In this document: positions 1 through 12,180 of the stretch, in pieces
Position numbering within the stretch: the stretch's first letter is position 1
Layout: every line of letters begins with the position of its first letter
Origin: Alentia gelatinosa
Taxonomy: Eukaryota > Annelida > Polychaeta > Phyllodocida > Polynoidae
Length of the DNA: 64,000 bases
Assembly: GCA_950022655.1 (NCBI GenBank)
Contig: OX465582.1
Location: forward strand, 93,262,704 to 93,326,703
Direction of reading: 5' to 3'
The notes under the pieces: model-generated
Databases searched by the model: none
Seen by the model: the letters and a program-made list of their open reading frames with translations, nothing else
Told to the model about the DNA's origin: nothing
Made by a program: the position numbers and the translations under genes

Positions 1-1229
1 TATTTTACATCAATCATCGTATTTGTTTTAAAGGCATTTCCTACAAATTACGGTGGCACCCCCTGGTGATTTTAAAACACATTTATACATCGAAATTGAT
101 GATTTGTGGCATATTTCCAACTTCCAAAAGCAAAATTTAAGTTTTGTCTAGTTTGACCTCACTGAATAGGGAAAAAGGCCCACTTTGATTTGTTCGATTT
201 GAATAAGAAATGTACTGAAAAATATGGAATTCTCTCAAAAGCAAGGTCGGTGACCTATAGTTTTTAAATATTAAATGTGTCGTATCATATATTTACTACA
301 TTCTGTGAAAGTGACATTGGTTTTACTAGGCAAACAAATATTTTTTTTAGAATTCATAGATATTCCTTTATAGAATTACAATAAGATTGATCTCTAAATC
401 AAAAACTGTCCAAATTGTCCGATAACCCTTTCAGATGTAGGTCGAGAATCCTTGAATGCTTCATATGGTATCTACGTTCAGGGTCAGGGTGATTTCGAGC
501 CTAGCTGCAGGGTCCATGATTCAGAGATTTCCTTCTATATTGTTGTTCAATGAGACTCTAGCAAGACGTGCTTGATATCCATAATGAAGGCCATATTCAT
601 TATCAGTTTTAATTCCCAATGCAAAGGATCATCACACAGAATATCACAACAACTGCAACAGAAATTGCTTGCCATAGTGACTCCCTCTCATACCCTCTTC
701 ATATATGGGCATGCACATTCAGCGCTGCCCTCTATAAACCCCTATATAGGGGCTTGTGGAATCCCCCTGCCTCCTAGTCACAAGTCTCAGGTATTGGTAC
801 AACAGAAAACGTTCTACTTTGTGTCAGTACTATAGCCCTGGTTTCTATAGGAAGGTGTGCTGGTTCCATTGTCTTTACCCTAATACTTTACTATCACTTG
901 TGCTTGCTAAATAGAGAGATCTTCATGTATTTTGTTCCAATGTCTCCTCTGTGCAGATTAGGCTCAGAATACAAAACCTTATAATCTAAACCGTTGTAGT
1001 CTTATTTCGCCAGCTACCACCATAAATTCCCTCCTCAAACCGTCTTGTTACACAACTGCACTCGACTTTTACACTTCAGACAAAGTAGCCCTAGTAAATG
1101 ATACAATTCTACATACTACTCACATGATCATCATTGTATGATCTACAGACACATCGCCAGAACCAAAGTAACAATCTTATACTACTTAGGTTTCTAACAT
1201 TACATTAAATGTGAACCACTGATCTTGGT
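1..1229. other. AT-rich DNA with no recognised feature
   Basis: Short random-looking open frames only. No repeat family, RNA gene or coding signal is recognised here. It ends where dispersed repeat H begins. Confidence 0.5.
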
Positions 1230-2375
1230 GACACAGTGTAAGGTCTGGAGCCAAACCCAATCAAGGATAGACTTTAAGAGTAAGGGAGTACGAACCGGGA
1301 CACAAGTGTAGATGTACTACTCTGAGTCAAGAGATTTGGATGAACTTAATGGAAACTGCAGATCCTAAGGGGGTGGAGAGGGTCCAACGGGCTTCCGACG
1401 CGAACCGACACGCCCCAATATTGCCCTCCCGATACAAAATCCATATCGTAGCAAAATCGTAGAGCTCATCGTGGCAGTTGGTCAGATTTCTACGATAAGA
1501 CTACCGCCGCAGCCCGACGGGCACTGACGCGAACCGACACGAACCGATATATAAACCATATCGTAGAGGGTCTACGACAATCAATCATATATAGATTGTC
1601 GTAGCACGTTGGTGCGTGTCGGAGTGTAGAGATAATATTTTAGACAGGAAATCATATGAAATAATCGAAGGAAAATTATAAAATTTCCGGAATACCTAGA
1701 ATATATAATGGTAATGCGGCTCTGCAGAAATGGTGAAATTTGAGAAAAGATAAGGGTCTCAAATCGATCAATTTATACTTTAACTTGGAACTGGTTTTTT
1801 TCATTAGATATTATTATGAGATATCATATAATATCGTTTTGTATCTTCAGATAAAATATCAATCTTAAATATGCATTATTTTTGGAATTATAATGGATAT
1901 ATGGTTGATAACACTAGTTGCATCGTGAGCTATATCGGGGTGTATCGGAACCATGGCACCTTTTTCATGCACCCTCCCAACACGTTACGATGCACCCCGA
2001 CGCGAGCCGACACGAACCGATACGCTACGATATGCCTCCCGACGCGTTATGATATGGTCATTTTGTATCGGCTCGCGTCGGCTCGCGTCGGCGTTGGTGG
2101 GTGCCCGGTCTTATATTCACTTACTCCAGAGGGTGCTCCTGACATAAGCAACTGAGAATCTAATTGTAAGAGCGCCCTGCCCCCATATGGGCAATCCAGG
2201 AGCTACATGGCTGCTGTACTATTAACATCAGGATAGGAGGCAGTTGCTACAAAATTGGGATCTTTTTCAATTCTTTTTTCGAATAAATACGGACAATTTA
2301 GATGACCGAGCTGTTTGCATAGAAACAATATGATTGGTCACAATAGAAATATAGAGACCAGAACTTCACAAACTG
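1230..2375 (+). repeat. dispersed repeat H, copy 1 (interrupted)
   Basis: The outer parts (about 1230-1372 and 2160-2375) match, in order and orientation, about 7325-7455 and 7640-7905. Shared landmarks include 'AAGGGAGTA', a block around 'GAGTCAAGA', 'GCCCTGCCCCCA' and 'TTTGCATAGA'. The middle (about 1380-2125) is absent from copy 2 and looks like an insertion related to family A. No coding potential is seen. It may be a decayed transposon or an old segmental copy. Confidence 0.55.
1380..2125. mobile_element. CGAT-rich element(s) related to family A, inserted in repeat H
   Basis: The segment is crowded with 'ACCGATA', 'CGACGCGA' and 'TATCGTAG' words in both orientations, the vocabulary of the family A MITEs elsewhere in the window. 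It contains two such blocks (about 1385-1640 and 1925-2115) separated by plain AT-rich DNA. Copy 2 of repeat H lacks it, which supports insertion. Terminal repeats are too diverged to place exact ends. Confidence 0.45.
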
Positions 2376-2376
2376 T

Positions 2377-2403
2377 TCTTTCTTTCTTTCTTTCTTTCTT
2401 TCT
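2377..2403 (+). repeat. (CTTT)n microsatellite
   Basis: About seven perfect tandem copies of a tetranucleotide, directly after the right end of repeat H copy 1. Confidence 0.95.
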
Positions 2404-3251
2404 GGCAAGTGTTTGTTTGTAGGCTCGTCTGATACTTTTCGTATACTTTAAATGAGAGCAGAATCGATCCAGATGGATTTGACAGTGGACATCAGACCTC
2501 TATGACTTTAAAAAAAAAATCTTTTCGTTCATAATCTTTATTGGTACAAGTAAAATTCACAGTGTTTTTCCCTGTCATACTCATCAATGCTATGGTCATA
2601 CCAATAAAGAAATACCACAGATATCATCTCAGCTGGAAACCATTCTGCCCTTGATTTATCGCAATTGAATGAAGACGAAAACATTTTATTTGAAAAATCC
2701 ATCATAACATTGTGTCTAGTGAACATATTCACCAGACACAATGGCAAAAGTTTGAAGTTGTGAAAATAATTTTTGTTTACCGGTAACCTTGGCAACGTGA
2801 AGAGAGACGATGCCTTGCTGAGGAATAAAGGGGCGATTTGCATGTCTGGGATGTTCTAAAGAACATGCTGCGAATTTTGTGCACCTCATTCCTCTCAACT
2901 AAAGGCTCCTGAAGTATTACCTTGTCAGAGCAATATGATCATTATAATCAGACATCATCCCCCAGGCCCCCTTATATGGCTTGTTGCCACCTGCCAACAT
3001 TTGGCCTCCAATAAATTTGTCGGCCACCATCGACGGATTATTTATTACGACAAAGATTATTTAAATTAATCGAAACGTTGAGTCTTTTAATGCATCATCT
3101 ACATCCCATCTCCTTGATAATGTATAGTGATAGTGTAGTATAAATAATGTTCGCGCCCGCTGTGACAGCGGGCCGTAGTGAATTGCAGTGGTCTTTGTGG
3201 TCTTTGTAAAGTTAGTAAAAGGCGTTTTTAACGATCAGGAGGTGTGTAGTA
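2404..3251. other. no gene recognised
   Basis: A 101-residue open frame on the minus strand (2538-2843) has no recognisable motif and ends inside an AATAAA, so I do not call it a gene. A small hairpin with 8-bp arms lies at 3155-3173. About 2990-3055 resembles 31207-31270, a short dispersed repeat containing 'GGCCTCCAATAAATTT'. Confidence 0.4.
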
Positions 3252-3400
3252 ATAAGAAAACGTAGTAACTGAGCCTGTACGGTGTCGATTCTCAGTCATT
3301 TGTTGAGAAAATACTGCCCTCCCACCTGCGGTGTCGGGTCGTATTTTTTCATCAAATGACCTCGAACGGCCATCCGTACGGGTTCAGTAACCACGTTTTC
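3252..3400. repeat. foldback hairpin
   Basis: The left arm starting near 'AGAAAACGTAGTAACTGAG' pairs with the right arm ending 'CAGTAACCACGTTTTCT'. A second paired block lies inside ('TCATTTG' with 'CAAATGA'). A diverged piece of one arm recurs at about 21110-21150 ('ACATAGTTACTGAGCC'), so it is a dispersed element. Confidence 0.75.
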
Positions 3401-5870
3401 TCATACTAATATTTATCATTTTGCCAAAGGTGGGAACGGAAAATACAGAAATCAGTGAGGGATTTTTCTTCCTTTTCATGTCTGAACTTCACAACAAATC
3501 TGTTGCCAGCAAATTGAACATGGGTTAATTATGTCGGGTCAGAGGTAAAATATAATATGTGTCGGCAAGTGAAGACACAGCAACGATATCAAAAATTGCT
3601 GATTTTTAGCTCATTTACCACCAATTCAATGTTAGAATATTATTTGAATATCAGAATGAGTGGTTCCTGAGAATCGCCGATCATTCGATCAGCAGGTGGA
3701 ATAAGGCCAATAGGAATATAACTGCTGTCTTTTCACTTGCTGGCTTATTTTCATCAATACCTCTGACCCAATTCATCACTGACAAAATTATCCCACATTG
3801 ATTTTCTTTGTAGAAAATGTGTCTCGAAAAGGTACCAAAAAGACGCCAAAAATAGAATAATAAAATGAAATAAAATCAGTTGTTTTCTGGCAACTTTTGG
3901 CAGAAATGATTTGATGAAGGTAGTGGCCAACGAATCTACCGGAAGCCAAATGTCGGCAAGTTGAAACACGCCTGATCGTTAGTGTGGGTGTTCTGTATAA
4001 TACTGGCCTTCTTCATAACTGAAGGGTTTAATTATGGAAAGCCCAAATGAAGCAGGGTTCACGAATATGATTACAGGGTAGCATGACAGCACAGAACGCA
4101 TGAGCTGCTGGCGGTATTGCTTTCATTTTGATCAGAGGGTTCCATCAGACCTGATTAGGGTGGAATGATGAAGAGTTACCAGGCAGGTCAGGCACAGCGG
4201 GTTGTGGATCGCGCACCTGAGTGTTTCAACCAAATCTTTTTCTTTTTTTTTATAAATATAAATTTTTTTTTCGACTTTTTTTTTTTTAATTCTTTATTTT
4301 CATTGGGACAGAATAAATAAAGGTCCACATTGATTACACAATTTACAGTCAATATAAGTGAGTGGTTATATAAAGTCATTTTGACGATTCTTATCCACAT
4401 ATATTTCTTTCACCTAACCGGTGTTTTACAAAGAAACAGTCGCACGACTATGTTACAAATGGATCAGTTTACAAATATTACCCTTCCATTTTACAGGTAT
4501 TCATCACCAGTATGTCTTATCTACCCTATGTTTTGCCTCCCCCATGCTGCTCCATCTCTTCTGTTATTCTAATAATGTTTACTTTCCTCATTCTGTTTAC
4601 AAAACAGTTCTTTCATGGAGAGGCCTGTCCTACAACACTGGAAATGTACAATACCTGTTACACGTATTTGAAATGAGATAGGTACTCAGCAGCTATGTTT
4701 AGGCCACTCAAAAAAAAACAACTTGTTTCTCATCCCCGCGCACATCAGCAAAGACGATCTTAGAAGATTTTTTGGGGGTTAAGATAAGATGAACCCTGAT
4801 AGAAATTATGAAAGGTATGTGTATTTGGTATCAAATTGAAGCTGCTGATGTCAGGGTCGCATTCAATGTATAACCAGTATGAATCTGAAAACCCTGTGTA
4901 AGCGGAGTAAGTGTTAACTTCAGAATTGTGACACGTCCCTACACGTATATAGAAGCGACGCAGGATTAACATTGCAATATGATTGGACAATATCCTCTTT
5001 ATAGTGGGATGTGTTCTCACAGTGTCGGCTGCCTGCCTAACATAAATTCTACTGTAATCTATACACTATTCGAACCTATTGCTCATACTCACGTCGCTGC
5101 GTTGAAATTATATTTATCAATCAGTAAATTATGATCTCACTGTTAATGTAAAAACGAACCAAAATTAATGTTGTTTGCTTCCAATCAGAAACCACAGAGG
5201 GTAAACAATCTCAATATTTAAACTAATTACCTCTAATAATCTTGCTGTTCACGTTATGAGTACCTGGTCATAACAATTGATAGCTGCCTGACCCCTGGCA
5301 GCCGCAAGTCAGGACTCTGACTAACAACATAAGTCGTAAATTGTTTATCATTGCAAAACAAAGAGGTGGCCTCAACAATGACGCAGCACATTTCATCTAT
5401 AGGAAAGACAAAATGGCCGCCTATGTTCTCACGTACTACTTTGAACGCTAGCTAATGTTTAAGTGATTTTCTGTTCATCTTATATTCACCACATACAATC
5501 CTGTCATTATAAACATAAAGAGTCTAGTGATCGCTACTTAGAAGATAATATGGATAGTCACAATCTCCGAGCAGAAAACGGAAAAAAGCTGCCACCTCAT
5601 TAGCACTTTATAAACTACTTTACATAAACAATAGACGATGCCTAGGTTGAGTGTCTAATCATTGTGAGTAGCGGGGTGGGATAGCTAAGTTTTTTTGCAA
5701 TATCAAGTTCCAATTTTTTCCCAGGAAAATCGGTGAAATCGGCGAAAATCGGGGCCCGATTTTCCGGATGTAGAATATTTTTTCCATTCAATAGTTGACA
5801 AGACAGACAATATTCATATGATTTTTAAATGCATGGTAGTATTCTCTTTTTAGTTGATGCTAGGCATTAT
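3401..5870. other. no gene recognised; A-rich tail on minus strand near 4225-4300
   Basis: About 2.5 kb without recognised genes. Long T runs at about 4225-4300 lie next to a minus-strand AATAAA, which would fit the 3' tail of a minus-strand retrocopy, but no body was identified. A short GC-rich palindrome centred near 5755 ('AATCGGGGCCCGATT') is the only other structure. Confidence 0.4.
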
Positions 5871-6961
5871 CACTGCACGAAATTAAACGCTTTACATATG
5901 TATGCGAAACGCGTCTAACAGTAGGATTTTGCGTCTAGAAGTTCAACCTGCTATAGGTCTCATAGACGCCTTATCTAGTGGCGTATATATACATGTCCAT
6001 GGTGCGGTCTCATATACATCATATATACGCCTGATTCCGTTGTATATACACCACTCTCAAAAAGTTCCATTCTCTGCCACTTGGGGACACTACTGGTAGC
6101 ATATTTCATTTGCCATAAACCATTCAAGTCTGTATTATATGAAAATTGCAATTTTATATTACCGATTTATTTCATAAAAACCTAATTAAGTATAAATTGA
6201 TTAATTACACATAGTAACCCTTGCATTATGTTGTTTTTTTAATTGTTTTTCTAAAAGATCTTACTTTCAAACACCATTTCAATGTGTGGACATTCAGGAC
6301 TATATAATGACCCTCTCCAAACTTCAGGTTGAATCCTGAAATCATCTTAACCCCTGTGAATGTGGCCGCACAGGTGTGAAAGCGGCCGCACAAGTGTGAA
6401 TGCGGCTGCACATGTGTAGCCGGCCCGCCCCGACACCATAACACCTCGCGGCGGGCAGCGGCGGGCATGGGCGGGCGGTGGGGGTTGGGGGAGGGTTTCC
6501 CACTGAGTCAACCTGTATAAACACGGCTGACGGCGGGCGGTGGGCGGTGGGCGGCGGGCAGCGGGGGGCTTCTCACTGAGGCTGGCTGGGGGTGGCTTGG
6601 GGTGGTGGGGGGGGCAGGAGGGGGTGGTGTTGGGAGGTCGTGGGTGGCGGCTCAGTGTTGGTGCATCCTCTACCAATACCCACAGGACGGGGCGGGCTGC
6701 GGGTCGCAATTCTTTTCTTTTGGGTATCATTTATACGCCTGGCGTATATATATTGCACAGAGCATGTTTTATATTGGATACGCCAGGCGTGAAAGACAGC
6801 CAAGTCGCACACGTCTACATATGGAAACTACCTCGTAGACGCCCGAAACGCAGACGCTGATAAGAGGTGTATACAAATGAAAACAAGTCTAATATTCAGC
6901 CAATACGTGCGTTATCGCGATGGCGTATATATATATGTAAAATAGTGGTTTTCGTGCAGTG
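5871..6961 (-). mobile_element. CACTG-ended non-autonomous DNA transposon E1
   Basis: It begins 'CACTGCACGAAAT' and ends with the inverted form 'TTTCGTGCAGTG'. Inside each end 'GGCGTATA'/'TATACGCC' words recur many times in both orientations. The middle is strongly G-rich (about 6420-6660). No transposase is encoded. CACTA/EnSpm transposons typically have CACT-type ends, 3-bp target duplications and subterminal repeats. Here the flanking triplets are TAT and TTT, an imperfect match. Orientation is relative to E2. Confidence 0.75.
6356..6418 (+). repeat. 20-bp tandem repeat inside E1
   Basis: Three imperfect copies of a unit like 'GTGTGAAAGCGGCCGCACA'. E2 holds a related 'GTGTCAAAGCGGC' array at about 9316-9360, so this belongs to the element core. 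Confidence 0.8.
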
Positions 6962-7039
6962 TTTCCCTGTTCACTAGGATATTACTGTGCGTGAACTATA
7001 CAGAGAAAACAACCCTGCATATGTAAAAGTTGGTAGTAT

Positions 7040-7905
7040 CTCGGCATTTACACTGGACCACTAAAACCTTGACAATTGTAGATCTATTACCAATAAGTGG
7101 TGCTCGATTACGCAATATCAGCCGCAATAGTTGTTGATCTAAGACTTTCCACAGGCGTTTACATGAGATGACCTTTTAATAGAAGTGTACCGCCTTGAGA
7201 TAGACATCGGTGTCGAATTGTCTGCATTTGATCGCCAGTTAATGCAAAATGGTATAATCTGATGTATTCAGTCATTATCGCCCAAGAAATTGTTAGATAG
7301 CTCCATTTTTATTTTATCTATTTGTAAAGTCTAGAGGCCCAGACTAGCTAGGTGTAGACCTTAAGAAGAAGGGAGTAAGGATTCAAGCATAGAGACACTA
7401 TGTACTACCACGAGTCAAGAACTTAACTGAGCTTTCATACTGAAGCTGATAAAATGCCATGTTCATGCAGTTTATATACACACAGCAGGTGGCATCTGAG
7501 TTCAGGGTAAGCTTGTAAACTCTGTGTTTGGATTGGCTGTGGGAGTCACAGCCAATCAGAACTGACCAGTCTCATTCCGGTCTGTTGCACATGCCAAGGA
7601 GGACCGCTTATGTCACTCACTACTCAGATGTCAGTGTCACGCCAGAGTGCCCTGCCCCCAAGATCGCCAGACGGGGAACTAGAGTGAGTGGTTATAAGGG
7701 TAAATATGCCATTTAATACATGGCTGCCTTACAGTTAACATCAAGACAGGGAGGGAGCTACTACAAGATTGTGACTCTCCTAATGCAGTCACTTTGGTAC
7801 TAATAAATAAAGGCAATTTGGATGACTTAATCTCTTTGCATAGAGATCAATATAATGTGTCACGATAGGGATGTATAGACTGGAACTTTACATATTGTTA
7901 TAATT
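7040..7905 (+). repeat. dispersed repeat H, copy 2 (most complete)
   Basis: The left part (7045-7325) matches 62385-62650, sharing 'GTGCTCGATTA' and 'CAAAATCTGATGTA'-like words. The right parts match copy 1 at 1230-2375. A 27-bp inverted repeat built on 'GATTGGCTGTG' lies at 7529-7555. No coding capacity is recognised. Confidence 0.55.
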
Positions 7906-8559
7906 GTTAGACAAGGCTCAAACTCCTCTATAACAAGCTGAATTTTTTTTTTTTTATAAATGCCATTCGTATCTGGTCTCGTATTCTTGTATTTCGTTTG
8001 GCGTTGGGGGCAAGATGGCCGCTGCCATAACACAATGGCTATGTGCCCTATATGGATCGATGCCGACCCCACTTCCGGAGACTTATCCAAAATGTGGCTG
8101 ACGTGAAAACTGAGACGGTTCCGCATCGTTTTACATCTTTTTAACCCTTAAAGTACGGCCGCCTATGGCAGAACTATCATATTGTATATTATATACACAC
8201 TTGGGGACGGCTAATAGTGACTATGTAAAGGGGGCGGGGGCATTGTCCTCTGAACTCAGAATTCGGAGTTTTACCACGTGGTGTGATATGTTATCCTTAA
8301 TATTTTTATTTTCATTATAAGAATTCCAAAATATAATGTTACACCTACATTCTGTACAAATTTCAAGTTTATTGTTAAGACATTTCCTTTAAAAAAAATT
8401 ATATTTCATGAATATCCAGCAAATGATGCCTCAGGGCATCATCCGCCCCCTACCGGTTGATGCCTTCAGGGTTGAGAACCAAAATTGAAGTTTCAACTTT
8501 ACCAGGAAAATAATTGATAATATTTAAGAGTCTGACAGATGAACAACGTAAAACCCTTT
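7906..8559. other. no gene recognised
   Basis: AT-rich DNA with a poly-T run near 7947. A short imperfect inverted repeat ('GATGCCTCAGGGCATC') lies at about 8425-8442. Confidence 0.4.
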
Positions 8560-8755
8560 ATCCTACCCCTAATAAAAAGCGCCATAGGCTTAACATGGGA
8601 TTTCTTTATGTCACGGGTGTGACATAAAGTGTTGTTTATGTCACTACTTTCTAATATTCAAAAATCGTGGAAATGGGGAAGGATAAAATCTAGACACCAC
8701 TCGTTTGAGTTTGAGTTTACTTATGTCACTCATTTTGTGGGCTCTGCAATATCAC
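8560..8755 (+). mobile_element. foldback element F1, left arm
   Basis: Begins with 'TACCCCTAATAAAAAGCGCC' and continues through 'TTTATGTCAC' blocks to 'CATTTTGTGGGCTC'. The reverse complement of this arm appears at 10304-10500, so the two form one hairpin element split by E2. Relatives occur at 14815-15182 and 18536-18990. Confidence 0.7.
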
Positions 8756-9315
8756 CACTGCACGAAACTAACGCCTTTATTCCTATGTATATACGCCATC
8801 GCGGCAGCGCACGTATCGGCTGAATATAGACTTGTTTTCATTCGTATACACCTCTAATCCGCACCAGCGTATGCGGCGTAAACAAAACTGTTTCCTTATG
8901 TATACGGATGCGACTTGGCTGTATTTCACACCTGGCGTATCCAAGATAAAACATCCTCTGCGCGATATATATACGCCAGGCGTTTATGTATACCAATAGC
9001 AAATAAAAAAATACCTCCTCCTTGCCTAGACCTCACCACGAATTATCATTGTGTTGTTTTAGCACTTTCGCGCAGGGTAGAAGTTGTGGTGGTCTGTCTC
9101 AGTGAAGCCCTGTTCCCCCACCTCCCCGTGTGTACCCCGGACATACCCTGGCCTCAGCCACCCCCTCAGCCACCGTCACAGCCACCCCCACCGCACGGAT
9201 TATCAGGGTGTTGTTTTAGCACTTTAGGCATGGTGTGGGAGTGGAGGTTGTTGCTGGAGGTCCTCTGCCTTCACACATTACCTGAGTTTTGTCTCTGGGC
9301 GGGCGGGAGCACATA

Positions 9316-9362
9316 GGTGTCAAAGCGGCAGGTATCAAAGCGGCGGGTGTCAAAGCGGCGTC
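9316..9362 (+). repeat. short tandem repeat in E2 core
   Basis: Three to four copies of a 15-16-bp unit around 'GTGTCAAAGCGGC', related to the 20-bp repeat in E1. Confidence 0.75.
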
Positions 9363-9677
9363 GGCAGCAGATGTGTGGTGGCACTTGGTGTGGTAGGTTG
9401 ATACCTGACCAGACCTTGTGTTATATATACAATTCCTAAAGTATGACTTCAGAAGAGTGGTGTTTTGAAAAACTTTAAAAACGTAAAAAAACGTTAAAAA
9501 AAACCCAAAACGCTTGGTTTATTATATGTATTTATTGAAAAGATAATAAATAGGGTTTTAGAACAATTTTATAATCAAAATTGATAATATAACATTGGAT
9601 TTTCCATATACCAAGGACTAAATGACTAATGGTAAATGAAATATGCTACCAGTGGTGTCCCAAAGTGGTACTTAAGC

Positions 9678-9830
9678 AGAACTGTCTTTAGAAACGAATT
9701 TTGAACCACTACGCCACGAGTTTGTATGCGTAGTAATCGTCACGAGGCGTAGCCGAGTGATGATACGGAGCATCCAAACGAGTGAGCGTAGTGATTCAAA
9801 ATATGTGTCGAAAGCGGTTCTGTTTTTATC
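9678..9830. repeat. foldback hairpin nested in E2
   Basis: The arms pair from 'CAGAACTGTCTTTAG' inward ('TTTTGAACCACTACGC' with 'GCGTAGTGATTCAAAA'). The tip reads 'TCACGAGGCGTAGCCGAGTGA', the tip motif shared with other hairpins in this window. It is absent from E1, so it is probably a later insertion. Confidence 0.75.
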
Positions 9831-10303
9831 TCACCCCCAACACGGACCTTACAGTCGATTTTAAGCAATAATATAATCATGTATTGAATTGTTCAAACAA
9901 TAGCGTCGGAACTATTGTTGCTGCAGCTGCGATTCAAACAATGGCGCCGGAACTATTTTCTTTTCCGCGACGTTCATTGGACGCACCATGCATAGATTCT
10001 CCGCCACTGCAATGGCAGAGAATTGACACTCTACGTAGGTGAGCATGGCGTATTTTATTTCAACATTAACTCAATGGTACAACCTGTACCAGGGGTGGGA
10101 TAAAGATTGGAACTATTCGATAGAGGCGTATATACAACAGAATCAGGCGTCTATATGACGTAAGACCACACCATGGACACGTATATATACGCCAAAAGCT
10201 AAGGCGTATACACATGGGGAATAGGACGACCTTGTATACGCAAAAGCATACCTGTATACGCCGTTCGCATATATATCTGTAAAGCGGTTAGTTTCGTGCA
10301 GTG

Positions 10304-10500
10304 CACTCGTCTTCGACTCGTGAAATTATGGAGCCCACAAAATGCGTGACATAAATAAACCCGGACTCAAACTCGTGACGTCTCTTCATAATATCCTTTA
10401 CCCCGAATAAAAAACGCCATATAGGCTCAACGGCTCGTGAGATTTATCCGCCAACTCAATGCGTTAGATAAATAAACCCACCGCAAACGTTTCTTGATAA
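10304..10500 (+). mobile_element. foldback element F1, right arm
   Basis: Starts at the hairpin tip 'CACTCGTCTTCGACTCGTG' and continues as the reverse complement of 8560-8755 ('GAGCCCACAAAATG', 'GACATAAATAAACC', 'CGCCATATAGGCTCAACGG'). Removing E2 and one CAC copy restores a continuous palindrome. Confidence 0.7.
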
Positions 10501-11465
10501 TACTTATTATCCATTATGATGTGCTTCCTCTGGCCAGTGTATTTATGTGTTGTATTTGGGTGCTGTTTAAGAAGTTACAAGGGAGAATTGGTCTGGACGA
10601 TAGGAGACCAGCCGCGAGGGAGGACATTGGGGAGGATCCGGTGTGAATATCCTTTATTAAGGGAGGTCCTGCGTGGACTCTCCTCTCCTTGGTGTAAATT
10701 CTCCTAACTTTGACCCAGATCGTCTGTGGAAGGAGATCAGCGTCGGACACGGCAGGGCACCAGTGTATTCAGTCCTGCGGCTACTTCCGTGCATACTTCT
10801 GAGATACATTGGATAATGTAAAATCAAGTTTTCGATAAGATTTATTAATATCTATGATATATTTTCATAATAGAACTATCTTTTATAGGTAGTACAATAT
10901 ATTAGACCTTTCCTGAACAGTTGTCACATCTCAAATATAATGTTTTAATCGAAATACATAATCGAATCGACCATCTCCCTGGTTATCGCTCACTCTTGTC
11001 ATTTAACTCAATGTCAGACACAGTGTCACTATAGTATAGCAGAGTGTCGCATTCTTGTGGTGAGGGAATCATCGTATCGGATCAGTGCGACATCTGGTGA
11101 ACATTGTTTTGTTTTATACCCCTCCCTTTATATCATATCATATAACATTGTTCAAGTATTTAGCAGGTAACTGTATGTAGATATATATGAAGAAATCAAA
11201 ATATATTGGTAATGTATCTCCAGTCTATCAACTTATAAATTCATTTATTAGAGTTTTTATTTTTCGCATTTAACTTTAAGACACTTTCAAGTAAGTGACA
11301 TATCACAAAATATCTATGCATATTCATAGACATTAGAAAGATGGGTTAATCTTTATCAGAAAAAAAGTTTTAAAAACTATCTAATTAATCCACTAATTAA
11401 TTTCTAAGAATAAAACTATATCAATTTATAATGAAAGGATAGCAGTTCTACTCGCTCAGTGTGAA
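10501..11465. other. no gene recognised
   Basis: A 63-residue plus frame (10516-10707) starts with a hydrophobic stretch but has no known motif. The rest is AT-rich and featureless. Confidence 0.35.
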
Positions 11466-11735
11466 CTATGTTGCAATATAAAACCTATAAGACACCGACC
11501 CGACGGCTGTGCCCGATTCTACCTTTCCCCAACGGATCCGTCGGGTCTGTGACAATCTGCGTCGATCGGGTCGGTGTATGCACTTCACGGACCCGAATTA
11601 TTGCTTTTCCCGACGCATCGGGCATTACTACCATGTTAGATATGACCGACTCTCCCCGACCTTAAGATTCCGGTGTACGCACTTTCACCGATTGTTACCG
11701 ATTCTGAGTTGGCCATTTGAATAGCGATGCTACTT
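11466..11735. repeat. family P element, diverged copy
   Basis: Starts 'CCTATAAGACACCGACCCG' and is dense in 'CGGGTC'/'GACCCG' and 'CCGATT' words in both orientations. It resembles the family P element at 12002-12180. The right end is unclear. Confidence 0.45.
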
Positions 11736-12001
11736 ATCCCCTAGTCCCATCTAGAAGTTTTTATACCGATTTGTAGGGGAGACAGAAGCGATTATAAACC
11801 TGAAACCCGTTTCCCGATATCTTAATTGGATCCGAAGTTATTAAACTTTTAATTAATTTCTATGATTCCACACCAGCGGCCCGTGGCTCACCCCGGCTCA
11901 GCTCCCGGCGGCTCTCTTTGATCTTATCCTGGGTAATTTACGAGGTTATAAAAGAGGGAAGTGTGATCGGGGACAGTCATCATGTCGATGTCTTATAGGT
12001 A

Positions 12002-12180
12002 TAAAGCCCATAAGACAGCGACATTTTCCACAGATTCTCCCTGATCCGATCACCGACTATAATCGGGAACAAGAATGTCGCTGTCTTAAGCCTATTAGAC
12101 ACCGAAATTTTATTCCCGACTCTCACTGAGTCGATGGTCGGGATGAATCGGGAACAAATTTTGGTGTCTTATGGGCTTTA
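12002..12180. mobile_element. family P MITE made of two hairpins in tandem
   Basis: The outer ends 'TAAAGCCCATAAGACA' and 'TGTCTTATGGGCTTTA' are inverted. Inside are two complete sub-palindromes. The first is bounded by 'GACAGCGACATT' and its inverse (about 12013-12091). The second is bounded by 'AGACACCGAAATTT' and its inverse (about 12094-12173). The layout suggests a dimer of related hairpins. No coding capacity is seen. Confidence 0.8.

Larger units (their letters stand above)
8756..10303 (+). mobile_element. CACTG-ended non-autonomous DNA transposon E2, inserted at the tip of F1
   Basis: The termini are 'CACTGCACGAAACTAACGC' and its inverted counterpart 'GCGGTTAGTTTCGTGCAGTG'. It is flanked on both sides by CAC (8753-8755 and 10304-10306), a 3-bp target duplication as expected for CACTA/EnSpm elements. 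Subterminal 'TATACGCC' words occur in both orientations at both ends. The core shares AT-rich and G/C-rich blocks with E1 and E4. No transposase frame is present. A separate hairpin is nested at 9678-9830. Confidence 0.8.

Noticed and set aside
6340..6860. Several overlapping Pro/Gly-rich frames on both strands
   Set aside because: They arise from the G-rich core of element E1. All frames are biased in the same way and none has a motif.
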